Below, in pieces: positions 17,763 through 26,095 of a DNA stretch of 64,000 nucleotides. This stretch comes from JACRLW01 sp050181465 (GTDB lineage Bacteria; Planctomycetota; UBA1135; UBA2386), in assembly GCA_050181465.1 (NCBI GenBank), contig JBFXDD010000008.1, forward strand, positions 1-64,000, in the 5' to 3' direction. Made by a program: the position numbers and the translations under genes. The stretch's first letter is position 1. Every line of letters begins with the position of its first letter. The notes below the pieces were generated by a model that saw nothing but the letters and a program-made list of their open reading frames with translations, did not search any database and was not told the origin of the DNA.

Positions 17763-18920
17763 TCAGTCGAGGACTGCCAGCGCGCGTGCCACGTCTTCAC
17801 GCAAGTCCTCGAGATCCTCGATCCCGACGGAGAGTCGGATCAGTCCGTCTTCGAATCCGGCCTTGCGGCGTTCTTCGCGTGGGATGCTGCCGTGAGTCAT
17901 CGTGACCGGGTGATCGACCAGGCTCTCGACGCCGCCCAGACTTTCCGCCAGCGAGAAGATGCGGAAACTGGATGCGACCTTTTTGCTGTCGTCGACGCTG
18001 GCGTCGAGTTCGAAGGAGACCATGCCGCCGCCGTTGCGCATCTGGCGCTTCGCGAGTTGGTGCTGCGCGTGGCTCGGCAGTCCCGGATACCAGACCTTCT
18101 TCACTCGGCGATGGGCTTCCAAGTCGCGCGCGATCGCGATGGCGTTCTCGGCGTGACGATCCATGCGCACGGCGAGCGTCTTCGTGCCGCGCAACACCAG
18201 GAAACAGTCCATCGGGCCCGGCGTGCCACCCACGGTGTTCTGGAAGTGGCGCAGGGACTTGGCGAGATCGTCGTCGTTCACGATCAGCGCGCCGCCGACC
18301 ACGTCGGAGTGCCCGCCGAGATACTTGGTCGTGGAGTGGGTGACGATGTCGATGCCGAGCGCGAGCGGGTTCTGCAGATACGGCGTCGCAAAGGTGTTGT
18401 CGCAGACCGACATGAGACCGCGCGAGCGCGCGAGATCGGCGAGTGCTCGCAGATCGGCGAGGCGCAGCAGTGGATTCGACGGCGTCTCGGTCATCAGCAA
18501 CCGCGTGTTCGGGCCGATCGCCGCGGCGACCGCGTCGAGGTTCGACATGTCGACGAAGCTGAAGGTCACACCGAACTTTGCATAGAGCGTCATGCAGATG
18601 CGGTAGGTGCCGCCGTAGAGGTCGTTGCCGGCCACGACGTGATCTCCCGCCTTCAGCAGATTGAGGATGCAGTTGATCGCCGCCATTCCGCTGCCGAAGC
18701 ACATGCCGTGCTTGCCGCCCTCCATTGCCGCGAGGTTCTCCTCGAGCGCGGTGCGGGTCGGGTTGCGCGTGCGTGAGTAGTCGTAGCCTTTGATGACGCC
18801 CGGCTCCGCCTGCACGTAGGTGCTCGTCATGTAGACCGGAGTCATGATCGCTCCGGTGGTCGGGTCGGGATGCTGTCCGGCGTGAATGGCGCGCGTGGCG
18901 AAGCCTTGAGATCGGTCCAT
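17763..18920 (-). CDS. metB: Cystathionine gamma-synthase/gamma-lyase family PLP enzyme
   Basis: This is a PLP-dependent enzyme of the trans-sulfuration (Cys/Met metabolism) family, which makes or cleaves cystathionine. The 385-residue protein shows YDYSRTRNPTR, FGSGMAAI, the Tyr loop DLYGGTYR, ETPSNPL, CDNTFATPYLQNPL, and the PLP-Lys site THSTTKYLGGHSD. The C-terminal block SLGGVESLVDHPVTMTHGSI closes the active site. Synthase and lyase cannot be told apart reliably from sequence alone, so metB is a working symbol. It is a single gene divergent from mutS2. Confidence 0.9.
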   Translation of the reverse strand: MDRSQGFATRAIHAGQHPDPTTGAIMTPVYMTSTYVQAEPGVIKGYDYSRTRNPTRTALEENLAAMEGGKHGMCFGSGMAAINCILNLLKAGDHVVAGNDLYGGTYRICMTLYAKFGVTFSFVDMSNLDAVAAAIGPNTRLLMTETPSNPLLRLADLRALADLARSRGLMSVCDNTFATPYLQNPLALGIDIVTHSTTKYLGGHSDVVGGALIVNDDDLAKSLRHFQNTVGGTPGPMDCFLVLRGTKTLAVRMDRHAENAIAIARDLEAHRRVKKVWYPGLPSHAQHQLAKRQMRNGGGMVSFELDASVDDSKKVASSFRIFSLAESLGGVESLVDHPVTMTHGSIPREERRKAGFEDGLIRLSVGIEDLEDLREDVARALAVLD

Positions 18921-18992
18921 GGATGAGTCGTGGTGGGGAGTGGGCAGTCTGGCCGCTGCGTGCGCCGGACGCGATCGGATTTCCCGACCGCG

Positions 18993-18998
18993 TATGCT
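18993..18998 (+). promoter_or_regulatory. Candidate -10 box for leaderless mutS2 mRNA
   Basis: TATGCT ends 6 nt before the GTG start of mutS2, which places the expected transcription start at the start codon. No Shine-Dalgarno site and no clear -35 box are seen. Confidence 0.4.
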
Positions 18999-19004
18999 CG
19001 CGCC

Positions 19005-21083
19005 GTGGATCTTGCATCTCGTTTCGACCTCGATGCCCTCGAGTTTCGCGCCGTGCGCGAGCTCCTGGTGGAGCGCCTCGTGACCTCGCTCGGCCGGCCG
19101 CTGGTCGAACGTCTAGCCCCGTTGGCTGACGCCGCCGCGGCCAATCACGCGCTTCGCGCGGCCGAAGCTCTCGCGGCGCACGCGCGCTCGGGCGAGCGTC
19201 CGCCCGTCGGTGGGGCGGTCGAGGTGCGATCCTGGTTGCCGGCGTTCTTTCGCGGGATCCACCAGCCGAGTCCGCGCGACATCGCCGATCTGAAACGACT
19301 GTTGCGAGCGCACGCTCGTTCGCGTGCCTGGCTGGCCGGTCGCACCGCCAGCGAGGCGCTCCTGGCGCTGGCGACGACGATGCCGATGGTGGACGACGTC
19401 GCCGACGAACTCGAACGCGTGGTCGACGATCGAGGCGAGATCCTGGATACGGCATCGGCGAAGCTCGCGGCCGCGCGCGCGGCGATCGAAGCGGGGGAGA
19501 GCGCGGTGCGCGCCACGCTCGTGCGGGTGCTCAGCGACGAGCGGATTCGTCGGTGCCTGCAGGCGCCGGATGCTTCATGGCGGCACGGGCGGCCGGTCTT
19601 GCAGGTCAAGGCGGAGCATCGCGGCAGTGTGGTCGGTGTGCTGCACGACCGCAGTGCGTCGGGTGCGACGGTGTTCATCGAGCCGCAGGCGGTGATCGAA
19701 CTCGCGAATCAACTCGCCGACGCCCGCGCCGACGAGCATCGCGAGATCCAGGTCGTCCTGACCGAAGTCTGTCGCGGGATCCGACGCATCGAGGCGGAGA
19801 TCGACGCGGCGATCGCGGCGATGGAGCGACTCGATCTGGCGATGGCCACTGCACGACTGATCGCCGAGGATGGCTGGCGCGCCGTGCCGGTCGTGAGTGA
19901 TGGGCCGCTGAATCTGCGCGATGCCTTGCATCCGATCCTGTTGCGCACCGCGATCGCGGCGGGGCGTCGCGAGGCGCTGGTGCCGCTGGATCTCACCCTG
20001 GGCGATCCGCAGCGCATGCTGATCGTCACCGGTCCCAACACCGGCGGTAAGACGGTGGTTCTCAAGACCGTCGGCTTGCTTGCGCTCATGGCGCAGTGCG
20101 GTTTGCCGATTCCCGCCGGCGAGCACAGTTCCATCCCTTGGTTCGACGGCATTTTCGCCGACATCGGCGACGAGCAGGCGATCGCGCAGAACCTGTCGAC
20201 CTTCTCTTCGCACGTGGTGCGCATCGTGCGGCTCCTTGCAGGATCCGGCGCACGAAGTCTCGTGTTGCTCGACGAGCTGGGTTCGGGGACCGACCCGGAG
20301 GAGGGCGGTGCGCTCGGTACCGCGGTCCTGGAAGAACTGCAAGCTCGTCGAGCCTTCGCGGTCGTGACGACTCACATCGGTCGCCTCAAGGCCTTCGCGC
20401 ATACGCATGCGACGGCGACCAATGGTGCGATGGCCTTCGACGGGAAGAGTCTGGCGCCGGTCTATCGTCTGTTGGTGGGGGTGCCGGGTTCCTCGCACGC
20501 GCTCGAGATCGCGCAGCGGGTCGGTATGCCGTTGGCGGTGATCGCGCGTGCACGCGACTTGCTCGGCGCCCGCGATGAACGTCTCGATCAAGTGATCGAG
20601 CGGGTCGAGGTGGCTCGGCGGGAGGCCGAAGCCGGTCGACGCCGAGTCGAGCAACTCGAGGGACAGGCGCGCGAGGCAACGCGGGCACTGGAGCAGCGCC
20701 GCGCGGAGCTGGAGCAACAACGCGCGTGGTTGGAGGAAGAGGCCGATGCGCGACTGGACGAGGAGATCCGTGCGTTGCGCGAGCAGATCGATGTCGCGCT
20801 GAAGGCTCTGCAGGGCGCGCCGCGGCCTTTCGATGCGGCGGTCGCCAACCTGCGAGCGGTCATTCGGCGACTCGGCGAGAACTCGAGCTTGCGACGTCGA
20901 CGCATGCGTTTTCTCAGCGAGGTCAAGAAGGACGACACCGTGTATCTGCCGCGACTCCGTCGACGATGCATCGTGCGGAAGATCGACCGAACGAAGGAGT
21001 TGCTGACGGTGGAGGTGGGCAAGCTCCGCTTGGAGGTGCCCTTCGACGATGTGTCGTGGCTGGTACCCTTGGATGTGGAGTGA
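19005..21083 (+). CDS. mutS2: MutS2-type ATPase lacking the Smr domain
   Basis: MutS2 is a MutS paralogue that suppresses recombination and in some bacteria splits collided ribosomes. The 692-residue protein has the core and lever domains, Walker A TGPNTGGKT (near 342), LSTFSSHV, Walker B LVLLDELGSGTDPEEGG (near 420), a long coiled-coil clamp (about 520-610), and the KOW-like segment starting VKKDDTVYLPRLRRR. It stops right there: the Smr endonuclease domain of about 80 residues that ends typical MutS2 (about 780) is missing. I found no Smr sequence in any frame downstream. The GTG at 19005 gives VDLASRFDLDALEF; the longer frame is not MutS2-like. Confidence 0.92.
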   Translation: MDLASRFDLDALEFRAVRELLVERLVTSLGRPLVERLAPLADAAAANHALRAAEALAAHARSGERPPVGGAVEVRSWLPAFFRGIHQPSPRDIADLKRLLRAHARSRAWLAGRTASEALLALATTMPMVDDVADELERVVDDRGEILDTASAKLAAARAAIEAGESAVRATLVRVLSDERIRRCLQAPDASWRHGRPVLQVKAEHRGSVVGVLHDRSASGATVFIEPQAVIELANQLADARADEHREIQVVLTEVCRGIRRIEAEIDAAIAAMERLDLAMATARLIAEDGWRAVPVVSDGPLNLRDALHPILLRTAIAAGRREALVPLDLTLGDPQRMLIVTGPNTGGKTVVLKTVGLLALMAQCGLPIPAGEHSSIPWFDGIFADIGDEQAIAQNLSTFSSHVVRIVRLLAGSGARSLVLLDELGSGTDPEEGGALGTAVLEELQARRAFAVVTTHIGRLKAFAHTHATATNGAMAFDGKSLAPVYRLLVGVPGSSHALEIAQRVGMPLAVIARARDLLGARDERLDQVIERVEVARREAEAGRRRVEQLEGQAREATRALEQRRAELEQQRAWLEEEADARLDEEIRALREQIDVALKALQGAPRPFDAAVANLRAVIRRLGENSSLRRRRMRFLSEVKKDDTVYLPRLRRRCIVRKIDRTKELLTVEVGKLRLEVPFDDVSWLVPLDVE

Positions 21084-21454
21084 AGAGACTTGCGACTCCA
21101 GGAAGTGCCCGGAGCTGCGTGCATGGCACGGTTTCGGAGTTCGCGGAGAGCCGAGGTTCAGTGTCGATCGCGTCCGGCGTCGGCCCCGCCACTCCCTCAG
21201 ACATCTCCGGAGTCTCGTCGCAAAGTTCCGAGCGTGTCGAGCAGCGGCCCCCACCAGCGCGTAGGTTGTGCTTGGGTGGAGGGGTTTCGGGTACACATGC
21301 CCTCGTCGGGAAAGGTTCCTGCTACGACGAGCTTGACGCCACACACACACACACACACACACACTCTCTCTCTCTCTCTCCGCATCTCTTCCAACTCCTC
21401 GGTGGCGCAAAGAGTCCAGGCGCCGCCCCAGCGTCGAGAGACAGCTTCGAGATC
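21084..21454 (+). other. Gene-free spacer with microsatellite upstream of the HExxH gene
   Basis: These 371 nt between mutS2 and the secreted HExxH gene hold the CA/CT repeat and no gene I trust. Frame +3 is open from 21090 to 21458 and ends in an ATGA overlap with the next gene, but its translation is Arg/Ser-rich, like chance coding. The frame of the downstream gene is also open through the spacer, reading the repeat as Thr-His then Ser-Leu. A start upstream of the repeat cannot be ruled out. Confidence 0.5.
21340..21379. repeat. Compound microsatellite (CA)12(CT)8
   Basis: Twelve perfect CA units run straight into eight perfect CT units, 40 nt without a mismatch. The repeat lies 75 nt before the ATG of the secreted HExxH gene. 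Perfect dinucleotide tracts of this length are rare in bacteria and tend to slip during replication. It may alter promoter spacing or the reading frame. Confidence 0.97.
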
Positions 21455-22189
21455 ATGAACCGAACGCTACAAGGGTCGAGTCCCAAGACATCCTCCCGTC
21501 GCGTGAGTCCACCGCCCAGATGGCGGAAGCATGGGGCCGGACTCGCAGTTCTCCTGATCTCGGCTGCGTCGGCGCAGATTCCTCCGGACGACTGCCTGCT
21601 CACCTTGCAGCAGGAAGTGGCGATCGCGACCGCGAGAGACAAGCTTCTCGATTGCGCCTACGGTTCGACGAACCTGCAGAACGCAGGATGGGGGCCGAAC
21701 GATCCACGCTGGGGGGCGCTCATCGGTCTTCAGGCTTGGTACTATTGGGGCCGCTTTGCCCCGGAGTCGAAGAACAAGATTCGCAACGACCATATCGCCC
21801 CCGCGCGGGGTATGACCAAGCCCACGAATGGGCGCTTGTCGACCGGGCAGTGGGAGACGATCTGCCTCGACAAGAACACGTGGGAGGGACCCAATCAGGA
21901 CCGTTACGGCGACTCCGACCCTATCGTTGCCTGTTGGTTGCTGGCAGGAGTCCTATTGCACGAATTCAGCCACTCGTACGATGACAACTACACTTGGCCG
22001 GCGATCACGGCACAGGACCGAAAGGCGCACGCCTGCGCCGAGGAAGAGGGCTACTGTTGGGAGATCGAGATTCTGGACAAGGGTGCCAGTTCCTTCGGTG
22101 AGAACCCGCCGGAGATACTCCTGAAGCGAATCAAGACCCTCGCCTCACTCAAGACCGCCGCGGCTCGCGACAAGGAAGTGGATCGATGA
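21455..22189 (+). CDS. Secreted HExxH protein, putative zinc metallopeptidase
   Basis: The 244-residue protein has a basic N-terminus and a hydrophobic signal segment (about 28-40, ending SAASA before QIPPDDC). The mature part contains GVLLHEFSHSYDD, whose HEFSH at 169-173 fits the zinc-binding HExxH helix. A candidate third ligand Glu lies 25-35 residues later (ACAEEEGYCWEIE, 193-205), as in gluzincins. Six Cys residues (47, 67, 137, 160, 194, 201) suggest disulfides outside the cytoplasm. The peptidase family is not recognised. It overlaps the next secreted protein by 4 bp (ATGA). The ATG at 21455 follows AGAG/CGAGA, a weak ribosome binding site. Confidence 0.72.
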   Translation: MNRTLQGSSPKTSSRRVSPPPRWRKHGAGLAVLLISAASAQIPPDDCLLTLQQEVAIATARDKLLDCAYGSTNLQNAGWGPNDPRWGALIGLQAWYYWGRFAPESKNKIRNDHIAPARGMTKPTNGRLSTGQWETICLDKNTWEGPNQDRYGDSDPIVACWLLAGVLLHEFSHSYDDNYTWPAITAQDRKAHACAEEEGYCWEIEILDKGASSFGENPPEILLKRIKTLASLKTAAARDKEVDR

Positions 22190-23808
22190 AACTACCCTGG
22201 ATCATCCCTGGTTTGCGTGCCGCCGTGCTCGTCATGGCATGCCTCGTGCCGACGGTCGTCGCGCAGGATCGGGATGCCGATCTTCGCTACTTCATCGTGG
22301 ACTACCCGACCGGCAGCGGTTCCGTCTCGTCGGGGTTGGCGGATGATCCCAAGACCGAGCTGGACTGGACACATGGCGAAGTCCGCACCATCACTCCATC
22401 GCCCTTCGACCTTCCAGGCGACGGTGTAGCCGCATCGCAGTCGGATCCGCCGATCGTGCTGTGCTGCGGGACCAAGGACCCTGGCCGGCCTATGGAGACG
22501 GGACTCATTGCTCAGATGTCCATCCAACTTGGTGCGCCTCACTCGGTTCAGGTCGACAGTCAGGTCAGCCTGCCGGGAGTCGATGCCTGGTGCATGTCGT
22601 GGAGTGAGCAGTTGCCGGTGATCTTCGTGCTCGACAAGAACAGTCGGCAGGTCTGGATGGCGCCGTGGGCGGGCCCCGGGCAGCCCTTGCCGCCGCCGCC
22701 CCAGTGGACGATCGCCTTCGGCGCGCAAGAAGTCCCGACCCTGGCGGAGCGCTTCGTCGACTTTACACCCTTCGGCGATCAGCTCCGAATCTCGACGCGC
22801 AACATGCAAGGCTATCACGTGAGGTTCGTGAACGGCGTTCTCCAGTTCACGCCGTTCATCTTTGGCGTGCCCGCCGTGCAGACACCCACATGGGACGTCG
22901 AGGATCACCGGCGAGTGACCGCCCAGGGCTCCATGCGCCTGCGAGCGATGGGGCCCGGCGGCGCCTTGAACTGGGACCTTCGGTATGTCCTCGACACTCT
23001 CGCGCCGCCGGTTCTCTCGGGTGTGCATCCCGGCGGTGCGAACGTCGAGGAGATTGCGTGCCCCGAGTTGCTCTTCCATGTGCCTGGACCGCGGTACTTG
23101 CTTGCGGGTAGCGATCGCATCCCGGCCACGATCACAGCACTCGTGCAGTACGGTCAGCCCATCGCCGGGACATCCCTGAGCTTGCCCGACGACATCGACG
23201 TGCCCGCCGAGCTGCTGCATGTGGGAGTCCAGAAGCTGTTCGGCATCCAAGCCAGGGTGAACTTCGCACCCCCCCTCACGGCCAACACCGAACTTGTTGG
23301 CTTCCTCCTGGTCGATGCGCGGGAGGCTGAGGCCGAGCCGGTGGTCGATCCCGTATTGCCTCTGCCGTCCGGAGGTCTGACCCTGAGCGGTCCGTCAATT
23401 CTCCCGTTCTCGATCACGGTCGCCGCTGGTGCCGATCACGCTCTGGTGCGTGTGCCGGTGGATGTGCCGCCGAATGATCTCCTGGAAAATGTCGTGTTGT
23501 TCTTTCAGATGGTGCTCGCTGATCCGGCCGGCGGTCTGGCGCTCAGCAGCGTCGCGGGAACCGCGATCCTGCCGGCCTGGGCGAGTCCGACAGCGACTCC
23601 AGCGGCCTCTTCGAGCGGTGTGTCCTCGGCCAGATCGCCATCGAAGGAAGAGTGGCTTCGGACGATGATGGGTTCGGCGCGGTCCGCTCGCCGCGGTCCC
23701 GCGGTACGTGCCGTTCGGGAGATGCTTCGCCAAGACCCCGAGTCCGGCGCGCCGAGCGACACCGATCGGGAGCGTCTTCGCGAACTGTTCGGCAGACTGC
23801 GTCGGTGA
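22186..23808 (+). CDS. Secreted hypothetical protein, partner of the HExxH gene
   Basis: The 540-residue protein has a clear signal peptide (hydrophobic residues 4-25, cleavage near VVAQ). The mature part is beta-rich with many Gly/Pro/Thr turns and no motif I recognise. Segments about 370-480 (LTLSGPSILPFSITVAAG, VRVPVDVPPNDLLENVVLFF) look like Ig or C-type beta-sandwich strands. The last 70 residues are Ser/Arg-rich and helical. The ATGA overlap with the putative metallopeptidase implies joint expression, so it could be a substrate, binding module or inhibitor; nothing in the sequence decides which. Confidence 0.65.
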   Translation: MKLPWIIPGLRAAVLVMACLVPTVVAQDRDADLRYFIVDYPTGSGSVSSGLADDPKTELDWTHGEVRTITPSPFDLPGDGVAASQSDPPIVLCCGTKDPGRPMETGLIAQMSIQLGAPHSVQVDSQVSLPGVDAWCMSWSEQLPVIFVLDKNSRQVWMAPWAGPGQPLPPPPQWTIAFGAQEVPTLAERFVDFTPFGDQLRISTRNMQGYHVRFVNGVLQFTPFIFGVPAVQTPTWDVEDHRRVTAQGSMRLRAMGPGGALNWDLRYVLDTLAPPVLSGVHPGGANVEEIACPELLFHVPGPRYLLAGSDRIPATITALVQYGQPIAGTSLSLPDDIDVPAELLHVGVQKLFGIQARVNFAPPLTANTELVGFLLVDAREAEAEPVVDPVLPLPSGGLTLSGPSILPFSITVAAGADHALVRVPVDVPPNDLLENVVLFFQMVLADPAGGLALSSVAGTAILPAWASPTATPAASSSGVSSARSPSKEEWLRTMMGSARSARRGPAVRAVREMLRQDPESGAPSDTDRERLRELFGRLRR

Positions 23809-23959
23809 CGCGTGCGTAGACGGGATTCGAGCCTGGGTGTGACTTGTGTGGTCGAATGGTCCCCTGCTGTCGCGGGCTGGGGATTGTCTCTCGCAGGTTC
23901 GATCCTGAGTCAGATTGCGATCGCGAGGGTTGCATCACGCTGCGCTGGGCTTCTGGCTC

Positions 23960-25909
23960 GTGCTAGCCTTTCCGCCTCTGGCCCTTCTCAGTCTCGAAAG
24001 CGTCCGCCTCGCGGTCGGCGACCGTCAGCTCTTTCACTCCCTCGATCTGCTCGTCGATGACGGCGAGCGGGTCGGCTTGGTGGGTCCCAACGGATCCGGG
24101 AAGTCGACCTTGCTGCGGATTCTTGCGGGGGAGCTGATCCCCGACGACGGCAAGCGCACGGTGCGGCGCGATCTTCGCATCGGCTACCTCTCGCAAGAGC
24201 CTACGCTCGATCCGGAGCACAGCGCTGCGGACGCCGTGCGCGCCGGCTTCCTCGGGCGGGATGAGGTACTCGCCGAACTGGACGCCGTGCACAAGGCACT
24301 CGCGGACCCCGCCCTCGACGACGTGGGCATGAATCGCCTGCTGACTCGCCAGGAATCGCTCGAGACCAAGCTTTCGGCACTGGGCGGCCACGACGTCGAA
24401 CCCCGCGTCCACGCGATGCTCGAACACCTTGGGCTGCCGGACGCGAACGCGCGCTGCGGGTCGATGTCCGGCGGCGAGCGGCGGCGGGTCGCTCTCGCGC
24501 GATTGCTCCTGACGCAGCCCGATCTGCTGTTGCTCGACGAGCCGACCAACCATCTCGACGCCGAGGTGATCGCCTGGCTCGAAGAGGAACTCGTCGCGAC
24601 CAAGACCCCCTTCGTACTCGTCACCCACGATCGTTACCTGTTGGATCGCGCCGTCGATCGCATGGTGGAGATCGACGGCGGCCGCACGATCAGCTACGTC
24701 GGCAGCTACGGCGACTACGTCGTGCAGCGAGCACATCGACTGGAACAGGAGGCGAAGACCGAGCGCACTCGCCTCAACCTGTTGCGGCGCGAGACCGAGT
24801 GGATGCGACGCGGCCCGCCCGCTCGCACGACCAAGTCGAAGGCGCGGATTCAGAGCTATGAAGCCCTGGTGGCCGCGGCTCCCGATGCCGAACGCGCGGA
24901 CCTGGCATTCCGGATTCCGGATGGGCCACGCCTGGGCGACAAGGTGGTGCACCTGCGCGGCGTGACCAAGCGCTTCGGCGAACGCACCGTGCTGTCGGAC
25001 TTCGATCTCGAGATCGGACCGGGAGCGAGGATCGGGATCGTCGGTCGCAACGGCGTCGGCAAGTCCACCCTGCTCAACCTCATCGCCGGCGTGCTCGCGC
25101 CCGATGCCGGTGAGGTGATCCTCGGGCCGACCGTGAAGCTCGCGCGGATCGATCAAGGCCGCACCGATCTGAATCCGGAACTCACGGTGATCGGCGAGGT
25201 CGGCCGGGGCAACGACTGGGTGGTGGTCGACGGCCGGCCGCAGCGCATCGAGAGCTTCCTCGATCAGTTCCTCTTTCCCGGTGCGCAGAAGCAGGCCCGC
25301 GTGGGCACTCTCTCGGGCGGCGAGCGCAATCGCGTGCTGCTCGCGAAGCTGCTCCTCCAGGCCGGCAACTTGATCCTGCTCGACGAGCCGACCAACGACC
25401 TCGACCTCCACTCCTTGCAGGCGCTCGAGGAAGCGCTGCTGGCCTTCGCCGGATCGATCGTGGTCGTGAGCCACGATCGCTGGTTTCTCGACCGAGTGGC
25501 GACGCGGATCGTCTACTTCGACGGCGACGACCGCGCGCGGGTTCACGAAGGGGATCTGAGTCTGCTCCTGCCGCGCCTCGAAGCGGATCGACGTGCGCGA
25601 GCGATCGCCGGTCAGCGGGAGCGGGACGAGGCCAAGAACTCGGCAGCGAAGGCCGTGCCCCGCGCGCGCCCCAAGCTGTCGTCGAAGGAGCGGCGAGAAC
25701 TCGAGGATCTCCCTGCGCGCATCGAAGCCGCCGAAGCCGAACTGGCGGCCGTCGACAAGCGACTGTCGGATGCAGCTCTCTACTCGGCGGCGCATCGAGA
25801 CGAGTTCGAACGCTTGACCGCGGAGCGTGCGCGGCTGCCGGCTGCGATCGAAGCTCTGTATTCGCGCTGGCAGGAACTCGAAGAACGCGTCACCCAAGCG
25901 GCGGATTGA
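23960..25909 (+). CDS. uup: ABC-F family ATPase, Uup-like
   Basis: ABC-F proteins are soluble twin ATPases that act on the ribosome, not on transport. The protein has about 649 residues. Domain 1 has Walker A GPNGSGKST, signature SGGERRRVALARLL and DEPTNHLD. After the linker, domain 2 has GRNGVGKST, LSGGERNRVLLAKLL and DEPTNDLD. A C-terminal helical coiled coil (from LSSKERRELEDLPARIEAAE) is the Uup hallmark. The start is unclear: GTG at 23960 is the last standard start near the conserved N-terminus (LALLSLESVRLAVGD). A TAGCCT box at 23964-23969 lies 8 nt before an in-frame CTG at 23978, which would give the expected MALLSLES start. Confidence 0.93.
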   Translation: MLAFPPLALLSLESVRLAVGDRQLFHSLDLLVDDGERVGLVGPNGSGKSTLLRILAGELIPDDGKRTVRRDLRIGYLSQEPTLDPEHSAADAVRAGFLGRDEVLAELDAVHKALADPALDDVGMNRLLTRQESLETKLSALGGHDVEPRVHAMLEHLGLPDANARCGSMSGGERRRVALARLLLTQPDLLLLDEPTNHLDAEVIAWLEEELVATKTPFVLVTHDRYLLDRAVDRMVEIDGGRTISYVGSYGDYVVQRAHRLEQEAKTERTRLNLLRRETEWMRRGPPARTTKSKARIQSYEALVAAAPDAERADLAFRIPDGPRLGDKVVHLRGVTKRFGERTVLSDFDLEIGPGARIGIVGRNGVGKSTLLNLIAGVLAPDAGEVILGPTVKLARIDQGRTDLNPELTVIGEVGRGNDWVVVDGRPQRIESFLDQFLFPGAQKQARVGTLSGGERNRVLLAKLLLQAGNLILLDEPTNDLDLHSLQALEEALLAFAGSIVVVSHDRWFLDRVATRIVYFDGDDRARVHEGDLSLLLPRLEADRRARAIAGQRERDEAKNSAAKAVPRARPKLSSKERRELEDLPARIEAAEAELAAVDKRLSDAALYSAAHRDEFERLTAERARLPAAIEALYSRWQELEERVTQAAD

Positions 25910-26095
25910 CTCGCGGACTGTCGCGCGCGTCGATGGGAACTGCGGCATCGCCGTCGGGCGAGTGCACAGTTCCGCAACAGCGGTGCTCTCAGCGCGAGAA
26001 CTTCGCGATCGGTTGAGCCGCCGCGAGCGAATTCGGTGCTCCTGGCGTCGCGCGCTCGAAGTCGCGCGCGCACTTCCACGCAAGGAGAGTCTCGC

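Noticed and set aside
21090..21458. 122-residue frame ending in an ATGA overlap with the HExxH gene
   Set aside because: The overlap is suggestive, but the translation is Arg/Ser-rich and crosses the microsatellite as His-Thr/Leu-Ser; no start with a ribosome binding site. Kept only as a note in the spacer entry.
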